From positions 124,001-188,000 of the forward strand of contig CAXXIY010000002.1 of assembly GCA_963675995.2 (NCBI GenBank): 64,000 nucleotides of DNA. Reading direction: 5' to 3'. Below the pieces are notes generated by a model, which was given only the letters and a program-made list of their open reading frames with translations, ran no database searches and was not told where the DNA came from. How positions within the stretch are numbered: position 1 is the stretch's first letter; every line of letters begins with the position of its first letter. Both the position numbers and the translations under genes were made by a program. Origin of the DNA: JAAFHB01 sp963675995 (GTDB lineage Bacteria; Bacteroidota; Bacteroidia; Bacteroidales; Prolixibacteraceae). Shown here in pieces: positions 18,052-27,397 of the stretch.

Positions 18052-18660
18052 TTAGCTCATTTCGATATCTTTTAGGATTTCAAGAAGTTTCTCACGCGAA
18101 CGGAAAAGTTGCACTTTAACAGTCCCCAGAGGGAGTTGTAATTCTTCGGCTATTTCCGAGTAAGAATATTCGAGAAAATAGCGCATTTCGAGTAAAGTAC
18201 GGTACCTTGGTTTTAATGAGGCTACCGCCTTACGTAAGATTTTTGCATTTTGTTTTTTTATGAACTGCTCTTCCGGATTATCGTTTTCTGTTTTGGCATT
18301 AAAGTTATACTCGATTCCGAAGCTTTTACCGCTCTCTACGGAATGCTCAAGTGGAACAGTTAATGCTCTTCTCTTTCGAAGATGATCGATCGCGTTATTG
18401 GAAGCAATCCGAAACAGCCAGGTGCTGAACGCAAAATGTGGTTCGTATTGGTGGATATCTGTAAATGCTTTTCCAAATGCCTCTATGGTGTAATCTTCGG
18501 CATCTGTTTTATTATTGACCATTTTTAACAACATAAAGTAAATGGCATCTTTATAACGTTTCATGAGCAGGGCAAAAGCGTTCTGATCTCCTGACCGGGC
18601 AGCAATTACCAGATCCATATCATGCTTGGCATTTTCAGAGAGGTTCGGGTTTATTTCCAT
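18052..18660 (-). CDS. Sigma-70 family RNA polymerase sigma factor (ECF-like)
   Basis: The 202-residue protein has region 2 (about 25-95, with EDYTIEAFGKAF and the FSTWLFRIASNNAIDHLRK core and promoter-melting segment) and region 4 (about 145-195, with YSEIAEELQLPLGTVKVQLFRSRE helix-turn-helix). Regions 1.1 and 3 are absent, so it is of the extracytoplasmic-function type. No anti-sigma gene is adjacent; its start overlaps the end of the upstream glycosyltransferase gene by 10 bases. The regulon is unknown. Lack of an anti-sigma partner hints at control by expression level. Confidence 0.93.
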   Translation of the reverse strand: MEINPNLSENAKHDMDLVIAARSGDQNAFALLMKRYKDAIYFMLLKMVNNKTDAEDYTIEAFGKAFTDIHQYEPHFAFSTWLFRIASNNAIDHLRKRRALTVPLEHSVESGKSFGIEYNFNAKTENDNPEEQFIKKQNAKILRKAVASLKPRYRTLLEMRYFLEYSYSEIAEELQLPLGTVKVQLFRSREKLLEILKDIEMS

Positions 18661-19784
18661 TTACGCTTTCGCCGGGTAAAAAACTGTTTAATCGATAAAT
18701 AACTATTAAAGAGTATAACAATGGATCTCTGCAATAACAATCCCGGGAATAGGTTCTTTTCGCCAAGACGCTTCATGGCGATGATTCCCCAGACAAGTTC
18801 CTGAATAATTTTAAATAGCCATATTCCTGCTACCCAATATCTTAAAGGCGACAGAATCATAAGGGCAATCATAGAAGCATCAAAAACTAACCGGCTAAAG
18901 GTGTTGATCCATAAAAAAACGCTCTGACCTGCAGAGAATTTTTTCTTTAGTAACAACTGTTTCTTTTTAAAGTTCATTCCATCATACCAGTCGGTATCTC
19001 CAACGTAATCAACAACAGTTGAACGATCAAGGAGGAAAGTGGTGTTTTTGCGGTTTGATATTTTATTGATGAACAATTCATTTTCGCTGAAACGTGAATC
19101 TAGAACCCCCGCAAAGCCTTTGAGATTCAGAAAATGTTCCCGCTTGTAAGCAATGTTCATATCAGTTATGGGCATAGGTAAACCCAGATAACGGGCTGAT
19201 CCGTTCAGAATAAATGAATCAAAATTCTCGTATCTGAAGAATTTCTGCATAGAACCATGAAGATTTGAAAATTTCACAAATCCGAAGACCGCTGCGGTAT
19301 TTGGCCGAAAAGATCCTGCAAATTTTTTTAGCCACTCTTTACTTCCAACCCTGCAAAGGGGATTTAAAAATATCAGCCAATCTTTGGAGGCGGCTCTGAT
19401 ACCAATGGTAATTGCCAGCGCATTAGGAAAATCGGTTTCCTGAATAATATGACTGGTTTTGAGTTTATTAGAATGTAATTTTAATTCTGCGAGGTACCAT
19501 TCAGTCCCGTCAGAAGAACAATCGTCCACAACTACAACTTCAAAATCGGGGTAATTCTGTTCAAGAAGTGTCGGGATCAGAATTCTGAGATTTTCCTCAT
19601 AGTTCCGTGATGGAACAATAATTGAGACTGATGGGTAATCACCCTGCTTCTCTCTCTTTTTACCGCTTAAAGTAAAAATGATCACCAATAGCTGATAGAA
19701 CAACTGTATAATAAATGTTAAAACAAATCCGATCAGTAGCAACAGTTCTGCCACTGTAAATGAAAAACCGCTTATCTCAATCAT
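18651..19784 (-). CDS. Membrane glycosyltransferase, family 2
   Basis: A 377-residue protein with an N-terminal membrane helix (about 10-40), a GT-A domain starting SVSIIVPSRNYEENL with the DD motif in VVVDDCSSDGT, and two C-terminal hydrophobic segments. This is the layout of processive or membrane-bound family 2 glycosyltransferases. The sugar and acceptor are unknown. I use the ATG at 19784 (MIEISGFSF); the frame is open to a GTG at 19856. It is divergent from tgt and overlaps the sigma factor by 10 bases, an arrangement I associate with this gene neighbourhood in Bacteroidota. Confidence 0.85.
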   Translation of the reverse strand: MIEISGFSFTVAELLLLIGFVLTFIIQLFYQLLVIIFTLSGKKREKQGDYPSVSIIVPSRNYEENLRILIPTLLEQNYPDFEVVVVDDCSSDGTEWYLAELKLHSNKLKTSHIIQETDFPNALAITIGIRAASKDWLIFLNPLCRVGSKEWLKKFAGSFRPNTAAVFGFVKFSNLHGSMQKFFRYENFDSFILNGSARYLGLPMPITDMNIAYKREHFLNLKGFAGVLDSRFSENELFINKISNRKNTTFLLDRSTVVDYVGDTDWYDGMNFKKKQLLLKKKFSAGQSVFLWINTFSRLVFDASMIALMILSPLRYWVAGIWLFKIIQELVWGIIAMKRLGEKNLFPGLLLQRSIVILFNSYLSIKQFFTRRKRKWK

Positions 19785-19882
19785 AGTAATTTCAACGAAA
19801 GTGGTCAAAATTACACATTGGCTCCGAACAATCATCCTTTTTAACGATTTTTTCACATTTCCGGATATTCTTCTTTAATGAC

Positions 19883-19890
19883 TATCTTTG
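19883..19890 (+). promoter_or_regulatory. -7 box of tgt
   Basis: TATCTTTG fits TAnnTTTG and sits 18 bases before the tgt ATG. A -33 TTG is not seen at the expected distance. Confidence 0.4.
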
Positions 19891-19908
19891 CGGCGCGAAA
19901 TTTTGAAA

Positions 19909-21039
19909 ATGAAATTTGAACTCCAAAGTACCGCTCCGATGTCAAAAGCACGGGCTGGTAGAATTGAAACAGCTCATGGACATATAGATACACCGATATT
20001 TATGCCGGTAGGCACAATTGGATCGGTGAAAGGTGTCCATTTTAAAGATTTAAAGGAAGATATTAAAGCCCAGATTATTCTTGGGAATACCTACCATCTC
20101 TATTTGAGGCCGGGTATCGAGATTATCGAAAAAGCTGGAGGACTCCATCGTTTTATTGGGTGGGACAAGCCAATTTTAACAGATAGCGGAGGATTCCAGG
20201 TGTTTTCACTCGGTGATATCCGAAAATTAACTGAAGAGGGGGCAAGATTCCAGTCACATATTGACGGATCACGACATCTTTTTACCCCTGAGAATGTGAT
20301 CGACATTCAACGATCTATCGGAGCTGATATCATTATGGCTTTTGATGAATGTACTCCTGGTGATGCCGATTTTGACTATGCCCGGAAATCACTGGAATTA
20401 ACCCAGAGGTGGCTCGAAAGATGTATCCAACGATTTGACGAAACAGACCCAAAATATGGATATCCCCAGTCACTCTTCCCAATAGTACAGGGGTGCGTCT
20501 ATCCAGATCTGCGCACGAGAGCGGCAGAGCATGTGGCCAAGTTTAACAGTGATGGATATGCAATTGGGGGACTCTCGGTAGGAGAGAAGGAAGAGGAGAT
20601 GTATGAGATGATTGAAGTAGTAAATAAAATCCTTCCTGAGAATAAGCCAAGATACCTCATGGGAGTTGGAACACCTGTCAATATTCTTGAGGCAATTGAC
20701 CGTGGCGTCGATATGTTCGATTGTGTGATGCCTACCAGGAACGGCAGAAATGGGATGCTGTTCACCCGACATGGTATTATTAATATCAAAAATAATAAAT
20801 GGCGCGATGATTTTTCACCGATTGACCCGGAGGGAACCTCATTTGTTGACCACCAATATTCCAAAGCGTATCTGCGCCACCTGTTCAATGCAAAGGAGAT
20901 GCTGGGTGCCCAGATTGGCAGCATTCATAATCTGGCTTTCTATCTCTGGCTTGTAGGAGAAGCTCGACATCAGATTCTAACGGGTACTTTTAAGGAGTGG
21001 AAGGTCAAAATGATACCGCAGCTGGGAAAACGGCTTTAA
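19909..21039 (+). CDS. tgt: tRNA-guanine transglycosylase (queuosine pathway)
   Basis: Exchanges guanine 34 in GUN-anticodon tRNAs for preQ1. The 376-residue TIM-barrel protein has DSGGFQVFSL (catalytic and substrate loop), MAFDECTPGDADFDY, and FDCVMPTRNGRNG with the nucleophilic Asp. The usual zinc site C-x-C-x2-C before YSRAY is replaced: the aligned stretch reads PEGTSFVDHQYSKAY, with no Cys, although the later His of IHNL remains. Start is the ATG at 19909; the open frame begins at a TTG at 19888 inside the -7 box. lptF/G follows after 31 bases. Confidence 0.95.
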   Translation: MKFELQSTAPMSKARAGRIETAHGHIDTPIFMPVGTIGSVKGVHFKDLKEDIKAQIILGNTYHLYLRPGIEIIEKAGGLHRFIGWDKPILTDSGGFQVFSLGDIRKLTEEGARFQSHIDGSRHLFTPENVIDIQRSIGADIIMAFDECTPGDADFDYARKSLELTQRWLERCIQRFDETDPKYGYPQSLFPIVQGCVYPDLRTRAAEHVAKFNSDGYAIGGLSVGEKEEEMYEMIEVVNKILPENKPRYLMGVGTPVNILEAIDRGVDMFDCVMPTRNGRNGMLFTRHGIINIKNNKWRDDFSPIDPEGTSFVDHQYSKAYLRHLFNAKEMLGAQIGSIHNLAFYLWLVGEARHQILTGTFKEWKVKMIPQLGKRL

Positions 21040-21070
21040 TTCAATTCATCTTAAAAAACAACTAAAGCGA

Positions 21071-22162
21071 ATGGAAATAAAATTTATTAAAAGGATCGAT
21101 AAGTATATTATCAAAAAATACCTTGGAACTTTCTTCCTTGCTATTGCGTTGATAATTAGTATATCTATCATCTTTGATATCTCTGAAAATATCGATGATT
21201 TTATTACCAAAAAGGCCCCCCTCAAGGCGATAGCCATTGACTATTACCTGAATTTCATCCCCTATTTTGCGAATCTGTTCAGTGCATTGTTTACATTTAT
21301 TGCTGTAATATTCTTCACCAGTAAAATGGCCTACAACTCCGAGATTATTGCAATTCTTGCCAGTGGTATTTCTTACAAACGATTGATGCGCCCTTATATG
21401 ATCGCCTCAGGTATTATTGCCGGCATGTCGTGGATCCTTGGAAATTTTGTGATCCCGGCTTCGACTGAATCGCGGGTGAATTTCAGAAATACCTATATCA
21501 AAAACGAATACATCAATAACGAAAAAAACATACACCGACAGCTTGAGCCGGGACTTTTTGTTTATATGCAGAGCTACAATAACAAATTGGATGTGGGTTA
21601 CAAGTTCTCTATCGATCAGTTTGAAGACAAGCGATTGATTTCCAAGTTGATTGCTGAAAGTATCAAATGGGACAGGGATAAAAAGAAATGGGTGATCCAG
21701 AATTATTATATACGCGATATGCGCGGACCTCAGGAGGTTATTCGTACCGGGATAGCGATCGACACCACTCTGAAAATGTTGCCAGCTGACTTTGGTCAGC
21801 AAAACAGCAAAGAGGAGACAATGGACTTCTGGCAGATCAACAGTTATATTAAGGATCTGAAGCTACGGGGTGTGGATAATGTGGCTCGCTATGAACAGGA
21901 AAAGTACCGTCGTACAGCGGGCCCAATCAGCACCTTTATCTTATCCATCATTGGTGTATCACTCGCCTCGAGACGGATGAGGGGCGGAATGGGGCTTCAC
22001 CTTGGCCTTGGCTTGGTCCTGAGCTTCTCTTATATCATGTTTATGCAGGTCTCAACGATCTTTGCCTATAACCTTGGGTTTAATACCCTTCTTGCTGTTT
22101 GGCTCCCCAATTTGGTCTACTCAGTTATCGCAATCGGTCTCTACAGATGGGCATCAAAATAA
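21071..22162 (+). CDS. LptF/LptG-family LPS export permease
   Basis: A 363-residue YjgP/YjgQ-family protein. Three membrane helices near the N-terminus (about 15-40, 60-85 and 100-125), a central periplasmic beta-jellyroll domain (about 130-270) and three C-terminal helices match the LptF/LptG fold. With LptB these permeases extract lipopolysaccharide from the inner membrane and pass it to LptC/LptA. The sequence alone does not tell F from G. It is probably co-transcribed with tgt, as in many Bacteroidota. Confidence 0.9.
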   Translation: MEIKFIKRIDKYIIKKYLGTFFLAIALIISISIIFDISENIDDFITKKAPLKAIAIDYYLNFIPYFANLFSALFTFIAVIFFTSKMAYNSEIIAILASGISYKRLMRPYMIASGIIAGMSWILGNFVIPASTESRVNFRNTYIKNEYINNEKNIHRQLEPGLFVYMQSYNNKLDVGYKFSIDQFEDKRLISKLIAESIKWDRDKKKWVIQNYYIRDMRGPQEVIRTGIAIDTTLKMLPADFGQQNSKEETMDFWQINSYIKDLKLRGVDNVARYEQEKYRRTAGPISTFILSIIGVSLASRRMRGGMGLHLGLGLVLSFSYIMFMQVSTIFAYNLGFNTLLAVWLPNLVYSVIAIGLYRWASK

Positions 22163-22338
22163 TTAGAATTTTACACCAGATTAGTCTATTCTTTGATTTA
22201 TAAATATTTAGTGAAGTTAAATTTAAATAATCGGGTAATTAAAAGTTTAAATTGTTGTACTTTTACAGCCGGATTTTTTTAACCAAACGATGTTTGGAGT
22301 TGATAAAATACGATAAATTAGTAATTTAAAACGCACTT

Positions 22339-23883
22339 ATGTCATTTAAAAGGAACATCCTTGACCTCCGGAAAAGAAAGAAGGAGGCCCAACAGGGAGG
22401 TGGCGAAAAGGCCATTGAGAAACAGGTGGCGATGGGTAAGAAAACTGCCCGAGAAAGAATAAAAGCCATTTTGGACGAAAACTCATTTCATGAGTATGAT
22501 CTTTTTGTAGAACATACCGGTCGTGATTTCGACATGGAAAAAAAGGTATTACATGGCGATGGTGTGATTATCGGAACCGGTACCATGTACAATCAGCCTG
22601 TTGCAATCTATGCTCAGGATTTTACTGTTGCAGGTGGATCGCTCGGCTTGATGCATGCCCGCAAGATTACCAAGATTATGGATCATGCATTGAAAATGCG
22701 CGTTCCTCTTATCGGGATCAATGACTCTGGTGGCGCCCGAATTCAGGAAGGTGTCAACTCCCTTGCCGGATATGGTGAAATATTTTACCGTAACACAATT
22801 GCCTCAGGGGTAATTCCTCAGATTTCAGTCATTCTTGGACCATGTGCCGGAGGCGCCGTGTACTCGCCTGCATTGACCGATTTTGTATTTGTGGTTGAGA
22901 ATATTTCTAAAATGTTTATTACCGGTCCGAGTGTAATTAAAAGCGTACTTGGTGAAGAGATTTCAATGGAAGAACTGGGCGGTGCAATGGTTCACAGCGA
23001 GATAACCGGAAATGCCCATTTCTTTGCCAAAAGCGAAGATGAATGTTTTGCCCAAATCAAGAAGCTGATCACATTCATTCCCTGGAATAATGCACAAAAA
23101 GCCCTTAAGTTTCCGATACAGCAACCATTGATCAAGAAAAGTATTGAAGAGATTGTTCCTGTTGATCCACACAACCCTTACGATATTCGTGATATTATTA
23201 GAGCGGTAACAGATGGTTCCGATTTCTTCGAAATCATGGAATATTTCGCAAAGAACATTGTTATTGGTTTCGGACGTATTCAGGGTAATACCATTGGATT
23301 TGTCGCCAATCAGCCGATGTACCTGGCGGGAGTTCTTGATTGTGACAGTTCTGATAAGGCGGCCCGGTTTATCCGTTATTGTAATGCCTTTAATATACCT
23401 ATTGTAACCTTGGAAGATATGCCCGGATATTTACCTGGTGTCGACCAGGAACATGCCGGGGTAATCAGACACGGGGCAAAATTGTTGTATGCCTACAGTG
23501 AGGCGACAGTACCGAAAGTTACGGTAATCATTCGAAAAGCTTACGGCGGAGGTTATATTGCAATGAATTCAAGGCATCTGGGCGCAGACTTTGTATTTGC
23601 TTGGCCGACAGCTGAGATTGCAGTTATGGGCCCTGAAGGGGCTGCGAACATCGTATTTAAAAAAGAGATCGATGAAGCAGAAAATCCTGCAGAAATGCGC
23701 AAACAAAAAATTCAGGAGTACAAGGATAAATTTGCAAATCCGTTTGTTGCCGCATCCAAGGGATATATTGATGAGGTAATTGAACCATCTGAAACAAGGG
23801 CACGACTTATCCATTCACTCGAAGTTTCAGGAAGTAAAGTCGATCAGCGTCCTGCTAAAAAACATGGTATACCACCTTTCTGA
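22339..23883 (+). CDS. Acyl-CoA carboxylase beta subunit (carboxyltransferase)
   Basis: The 514-residue protein has the two crotonase-like carboxyltransferase domains of propionyl-CoA carboxylase beta / methylmalonyl-CoA decarboxylase alpha: INDSGGARIQEGV and GPCAGGAVYSPA in the first half, EDMPGYLPGVDQE and KAYGGGYIAMNSRHLGAD in the second. It moves CO2 between carboxybiotin and acyl-CoA. The next gene codes the biotin carrier 29 bases on. No biotin carboxylase or sodium-pump beta subunit is linked, so carboxylase versus decarboxylase direction stays open. Upstream 176 bases are AT-rich. Confidence 0.93.
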   Translation: MSFKRNILDLRKRKKEAQQGGGEKAIEKQVAMGKKTARERIKAILDENSFHEYDLFVEHTGRDFDMEKKVLHGDGVIIGTGTMYNQPVAIYAQDFTVAGGSLGLMHARKITKIMDHALKMRVPLIGINDSGGARIQEGVNSLAGYGEIFYRNTIASGVIPQISVILGPCAGGAVYSPALTDFVFVVENISKMFITGPSVIKSVLGEEISMEELGGAMVHSEITGNAHFFAKSEDECFAQIKKLITFIPWNNAQKALKFPIQQPLIKKSIEEIVPVDPHNPYDIRDIIRAVTDGSDFFEIMEYFAKNIVIGFGRIQGNTIGFVANQPMYLAGVLDCDSSDKAARFIRYCNAFNIPIVTLEDMPGYLPGVDQEHAGVIRHGAKLLYAYSEATVPKVTVIIRKAYGGGYIAMNSRHLGADFVFAWPTAEIAVMGPEGAANIVFKKEIDEAENPAEMRKQKIQEYKDKFANPFVAASKGYIDEVIEPSETRARLIHSLEVSGSKVDQRPAKKHGIPPF

Positions 23884-23912
23884 TCCGAATTTTGCTAAAA
23901 TTATAGTTTATT

Positions 23913-24233
23913 ATGGAAGATAATAGTTCGAAATATCAGGTTTTTGTTGTTAATAGTGCCAAGTACCTGACACTTACGACCACAAAATTTGACAGACGTA
24001 AGAAGTGGGAAAAGACCGATCCCAGGGAGATCATTTCAATCATCCCGGGCTCCGTAATTGAGATCTTCGTCTCTCAGGGGCAAAAGGTAAAAGGGGGAGA
24101 GGTGATTCTTACGCTCGATGCCATGAAGATGTACACAAAAGTGGAAATGCCTTTTGATGGTGTGATAAAGAGCATCAATGTTGCCAAAGGGGATAAAATA
24201 CCAAAAAATTGTGTGATGATCACAATTGAATAA
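23913..24233 (+). CDS. Biotin carboxyl carrier protein
   Basis: A small 106-residue biotinyl protein. The C-terminal 70 residues are a biotinyl/lipoyl barrel with the biotinylation motif LDAMKMYT, the Lys near residue 79. The N-terminal 35 residues are charged and without a clear domain; the Pro/Ala-rich linker seen in decarboxylase gamma subunits is missing. It partners with the carboxyltransferase just upstream, and transcription ends at the hairpin behind it. Confidence 0.93.
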   Translation: MEDNSSKYQVFVVNSAKYLTLTTTKFDRRKKWEKTDPREIISIIPGSVIEIFVSQGQKVKGGEVILTLDAMKMYTKVEMPFDGVIKSINVAKGDKIPKNCVMITIE

Positions 24234-24239
24234 GAAAAA

Positions 24240-24268
24240 GGGCCGCTAATTCAGCAGCCCTTTTTTTT
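24240..24268 (+). terminator. Terminator after the biotin carrier gene
   Basis: GGGCCGCT and AGCAGCCC pair with one mismatch around a 5-base loop, followed by eight T. The leftward glycosyltransferase gene ends inside it at 24251. Confidence 0.8.
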
Positions 24269-25519
24269 ATCTATATCCCTGAAAATCTGAAGAAGATTCT
24301 CAGGTTCGTTGTCAAAACCTATTGGGGTCCCGATTTCCTGCATGAACAGCGCCGATTCAGTGAGCAGGTTGGGAAAGTTCAAAGTTTGATGAACCGAATT
24401 TAGGTATTGCAATATCCAGAATGCATTGAACAAATGGAAAAACCTTTTTTCAAAGACCTTTGAGTTTGAACAATTATTTTTTAATTCAATTAACGCATCG
24501 ACTATTTTCGAATTTTCGCAAAAAGCGGTAAGCAATGGATGCAGATGTTCAAATGCAGCTGAAATCTCAGCGGTATTCATTCCCCAAAATTTTGCCGGAG
24601 CTCCAAAAAGCGGCTGCAAATGACGAAATGCTTCCAGCGAATAGGTGTAATTTAATTCAGAACCCCCTTCACTCCATTTTTTTAGTGCAGCTCCTGTTCC
24701 AAATGGAACCCTGTCGGAGCATCGGGAAGCTGGAAAGACCGTAGTTGTGCTGATATTCCCATAAGGACCCAGCAGTACCATCTTATGTAAAAAATAAAAA
24801 TCTTCGCCTGCTTTTCGCCGGTTCATCCCTCCTTGTTTGGCGTATGCCGATCCTTTAAGTGCAAAGCTTGATCCTACAGTATGAATGGAATTGGGATAGC
24901 CACTCCACTCCATTGCATTTCTGTAATACCGCATGTGAAGTTCATAACGAATGATTCCCTCTCTTACGGTAGGACTTAATTCAAGGGGGTCAGTTGGATG
25001 TTCGAAATGGATTGTGAAGAAATTGATCAGGGGTTGTTCATTGAAAGCTGCTTCAATTGCCTGAAGATAGTTGGGCAAAACATTGCTGTCTGCATCGAGA
25101 GAAATAATTATACCGTCCGGGAAATTATTTCTGATCATTTGTTTGACTGCCTCATCCATTCCTATTTTACGGGCCCATCCAACACCGGCCCATTTTTGTG
25201 GAAGCGCATGGGCATAAACACGTATCACATCAAAAAACAGATCTGAATGATTATTCTGCCATTGTGAAATACTCTCTAATGTTGAAATATTTTGATTTAC
25301 TGCCTCCTCCGGTGAGTCGGATGCGTCATTGATTACCACAATAACAGAAATCTGGGCAAGGGGAGGGGAACAATCTGCCAGCGAATCAAGTGTTTCGATG
25401 AGTCCTGGTTCATTGTAACATGGAATCACAACAAAAATAGAAGCAGACTTTGCGGTAATATCCAGGCAAACTGAATAAAGTCCTTTCTGCCGGTTGATGT
25501 AACGCTGTAAGATATCCAT
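24251..25519 (-). CDS. Family 2-type glycosyltransferase, soluble
   Basis: A 422-residue protein with a GT-A fold: IFVVIPCYNEPGLIETL near the N-terminus, a D-x-D-like SLDADSNV near residue 145 and a GEDFYFLHKM segment near residue 255 typical of the acceptor site of family 2 enzymes. No membrane helices are visible; the C-terminal 130 residues are helical. Sugar and acceptor are unknown. The frame is open to an ATG at 25546, but the extra nine codons fall inside the terminator of the upstream gene, so I prefer the ATG at 25519. Confidence 0.8.
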   Translation of the reverse strand: MDILQRYINRQKGLYSVCLDITAKSASIFVVIPCYNEPGLIETLDSLADCSPPLAQISVIVVINDASDSPEEAVNQNISTLESISQWQNNHSDLFFDVIRVYAHALPQKWAGVGWARKIGMDEAVKQMIRNNFPDGIIISLDADSNVLPNYLQAIEAAFNEQPLINFFTIHFEHPTDPLELSPTVREGIIRYELHMRYYRNAMEWSGYPNSIHTVGSSFALKGSAYAKQGGMNRRKAGEDFYFLHKMVLLGPYGNISTTTVFPASRCSDRVPFGTGAALKKWSEGGSELNYTYSLEAFRHLQPLFGAPAKFWGMNTAEISAAFEHLHPLLTAFCENSKIVDALIELKNNCSNSKVFEKRFFHLFNAFWILQYLNSVHQTLNFPNLLTESALFMQEIGTPIGFDNEPENLLQIFRDIDKKKGC

Positions 25520-25523
25520 GGCA

Positions 25524-25569
25524 GAAAAAAAAGAGAGATCAATCATTTAATTAGTCGATCCCTCTCTCT
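25524..25569 (-). terminator. Terminator after the OmpH-like gene
   Basis: On the minus strand an imperfect stem (AGAGAGGGATC with GATCTCTCT, 2-base bulge, AT-rich loop) is followed by a run of T (25532-25524). It lies between the OmpH-like gene and the next leftward gene. Confidence 0.65.
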
Positions 25570-25572
25570 GAT

Positions 25573-26163
25573 TTATTTGGTGAAAGATTTGTAACGGTCG
25601 TTCAATCCCTGGGTAACTTCTTTGGTGATATTGTGTTGTGCCGTGCCTTCAAGCATGCTCGCACTGTTGAGGATGATATCATATTTTTTGACCGCATTAT
25701 AGCTTTTCAGAAAAGAGGAGATGCTGTCAACAATTTGCTGATTGATCTGTCCCTGCATTTCTGATAATTTCTGAGTGAGATCATTGTCGAGCTTTTGAAC
25801 CTCCTGTTGTGCCGCAACAAGCCGGTCATTCTCCTGCTTAGCCCGCTCTTCGGTTAGGAAACCCCCTTTTTGAACTTTTTCCTGAAATGTTGCAGCATCG
25901 CGTTCAAATCTGATCCGTTTGTCGGTGTACTCTTTTCTGAAAGCCTCCTTCTTCTCTGAGAATTCAATATTAAGTTTTTTCGCAAGTTCATAGGTAAAAA
26001 GCATCGAATCCATTTTTACATACGCGATCGTCAGCGGATTATTCGTCCCTTTTGCCTGATCAGCATGAGATGATTTGTCTTTATTCTTTCCGGTGAAATA
26101 GATAATGTAAAGAGCTGCAACTGCAAGCGCTAAAACGATATTAACAATATTCGTGTTTTTCAT
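25573..26163 (-). CDS. OmpH/Skp-like periplasmic protein, membrane-anchored
   Basis: The 196-residue protein has an N-terminal hydrophobic helix (about 5-24) followed by a polar linker, then AYVKMDSMLFTYELAKKL, the start of the OmpH/Skp domain, and a long heptad-rich coiled coil (about 60-150). Skp-type chaperones hold unfolded outer membrane proteins. The hydrophobic helix has no clear cleavage site, so the protein may stay anchored in the inner membrane. I prefer the ATG at 26163 (MKNTN) to the one at 26172. Confidence 0.85.
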   Translation of the reverse strand: MKNTNIVNIVLALAVAALYIIYFTGKNKDKSSHADQAKGTNNPLTIAYVKMDSMLFTYELAKKLNIEFSEKKEAFRKEYTDKRIRFERDAATFQEKVQKGGFLTEERAKQENDRLVAAQQEVQKLDNDLTQKLSEMQGQINQQIVDSISSFLKSYNAVKKYDIILNSASMLEGTAQHNITKEVTQGLNDRYKSFTK

Positions 26164-26205
26164 AAAAAGCATTTACGTTTTTATTCTCAGCAAAAAAATG
26201 TTTGA

Positions 26206-26213
26206 CAAATATA
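26206..26213 (-). promoter_or_regulatory. -7 box of the OmpH-like gene
   Basis: Minus strand TATATTTG, 42 bases before the start at 26163. A TTG lies 26 bases upstream, further than the usual spacing. Confidence 0.35.
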
Positions 26214-26390
26214 ATCGAAAAGTCGAAGCAGTAAACCAGCAAGATTAATTTTTGTTTTACCATTAGGGCTTCCTTCACAAAAATATTAAAAAATGATCTT
26301 CTGTATTGATAAACATCATAGATCCTCCGGTTTTGGAGTGATATTTTTACAAAGTTTAACAAAAATAGGTATCAGGAATAATCCAAGGAG

Positions 26391-27305
26391 ATGATGATCA
26401 ATAACCTTATTGCAAAAATGCTTCCATATTTCCCTGAAAGGGTAGTCTGGATTTTTTCGAAACGGTATATTTCAGGACAGTATATCAGTGATGCGCTTGC
26501 AGAATCGCGAAAATTCAATTCAAACGGCGTATTGGTTACTGTTGATTTGCTTGGGGAGCATATCACGAATCTGGCCGAAGCTGATGTTTATAAGGAGCAA
26601 TACATTGATTTAATTGAAAGATTTACTTTAGAAAAGATCGATGGTAATTTTTCGGTGAAACCTTCAATGTTTGGATTATTGCTCGATCAGGAAGCTTGTT
26701 ACAGGAATCTGCGCGAAATTGTGGAGGCCTCTGACAGATGTGACTCATTTATAAGAATTGATATGGAAGATGCGGAATGCACTTCCAATGAAATTGCGAT
26801 TTTCAGACGTCTGAAAACCGAATTTCCCACCCGGGTCGGATTAGTCATACAGGCTTATATGCGCCGGACAGCTGACGATATTAAAAGTTTATTGGATTTA
26901 AACTACCCTGACGCACCCATGAATTTCAGACTCTGCAAGGGCATTTATATTGAAGCGGAGCAAATCGCCTTCAAAGGACATCAGGAGATCAGGGACCATT
27001 TTCTGAGTGATTTGCAGTTTATGTTTGAAAACAAAATTTTTGTGGGTATTGCTACACACGACAAGTTTTTGATTGATAAGGCCTATGAGATAATTGAACG
27101 CTTAAAGGTACCCAAGGATAAGTATGAGTTTCAGATGCTGTATGGGGTAACCCCTCAGCTTCGGCAGTCAATTGTTAAAAGTGGCCACCCGATGCGGGTA
27201 TATGTCCCCTACGGCAAACAATGGTTTGCCTATTCCACACGACGGCTTAAGGAAAATCCTGCGATGGTTTGGCACATCCTTAAAGCGCTTTTTGTCAGGC
27301 ATTAG
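26391..27305 (+). CDS. Proline dehydrogenase
   Basis: FAD-dependent oxidation of proline to pyrroline-5-carboxylate, first step of proline breakdown. The 304-residue single-domain TIM barrel shows SVKPSMFGL, FIRIDMEDA, the RLCKGIYIE segment (RLVKGAY in relatives), IATHD, EFQMLYG and the C-terminal RRLKENP. The second enzyme, P5C dehydrogenase, is encoded separately at 42301, so the pathway is not a PutA fusion. A stand-alone gene; no terminator or regulator is evident. Confidence 0.92.
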   Translation: MMINNLIAKMLPYFPERVVWIFSKRYISGQYISDALAESRKFNSNGVLVTVDLLGEHITNLAEADVYKEQYIDLIERFTLEKIDGNFSVKPSMFGLLLDQEACYRNLREIVEASDRCDSFIRIDMEDAECTSNEIAIFRRLKTEFPTRVGLVIQAYMRRTADDIKSLLDLNYPDAPMNFRLCKGIYIEAEQIAFKGHQEIRDHFLSDLQFMFENKIFVGIATHDKFLIDKAYEIIERLKVPKDKYEFQMLYGVTPQLRQSIVKSGHPMRVYVPYGKQWFAYSTRRLKENPAMVWHILKALFVRH

Positions 27306-27397
27306 TGATTGGAGAAGACCTGAGTTGGTTTTATGAATTCCGTAACGTAAAATTGACGAATCGTCTCATCTGAATATCACCTGTTAATCTCAGTAAC

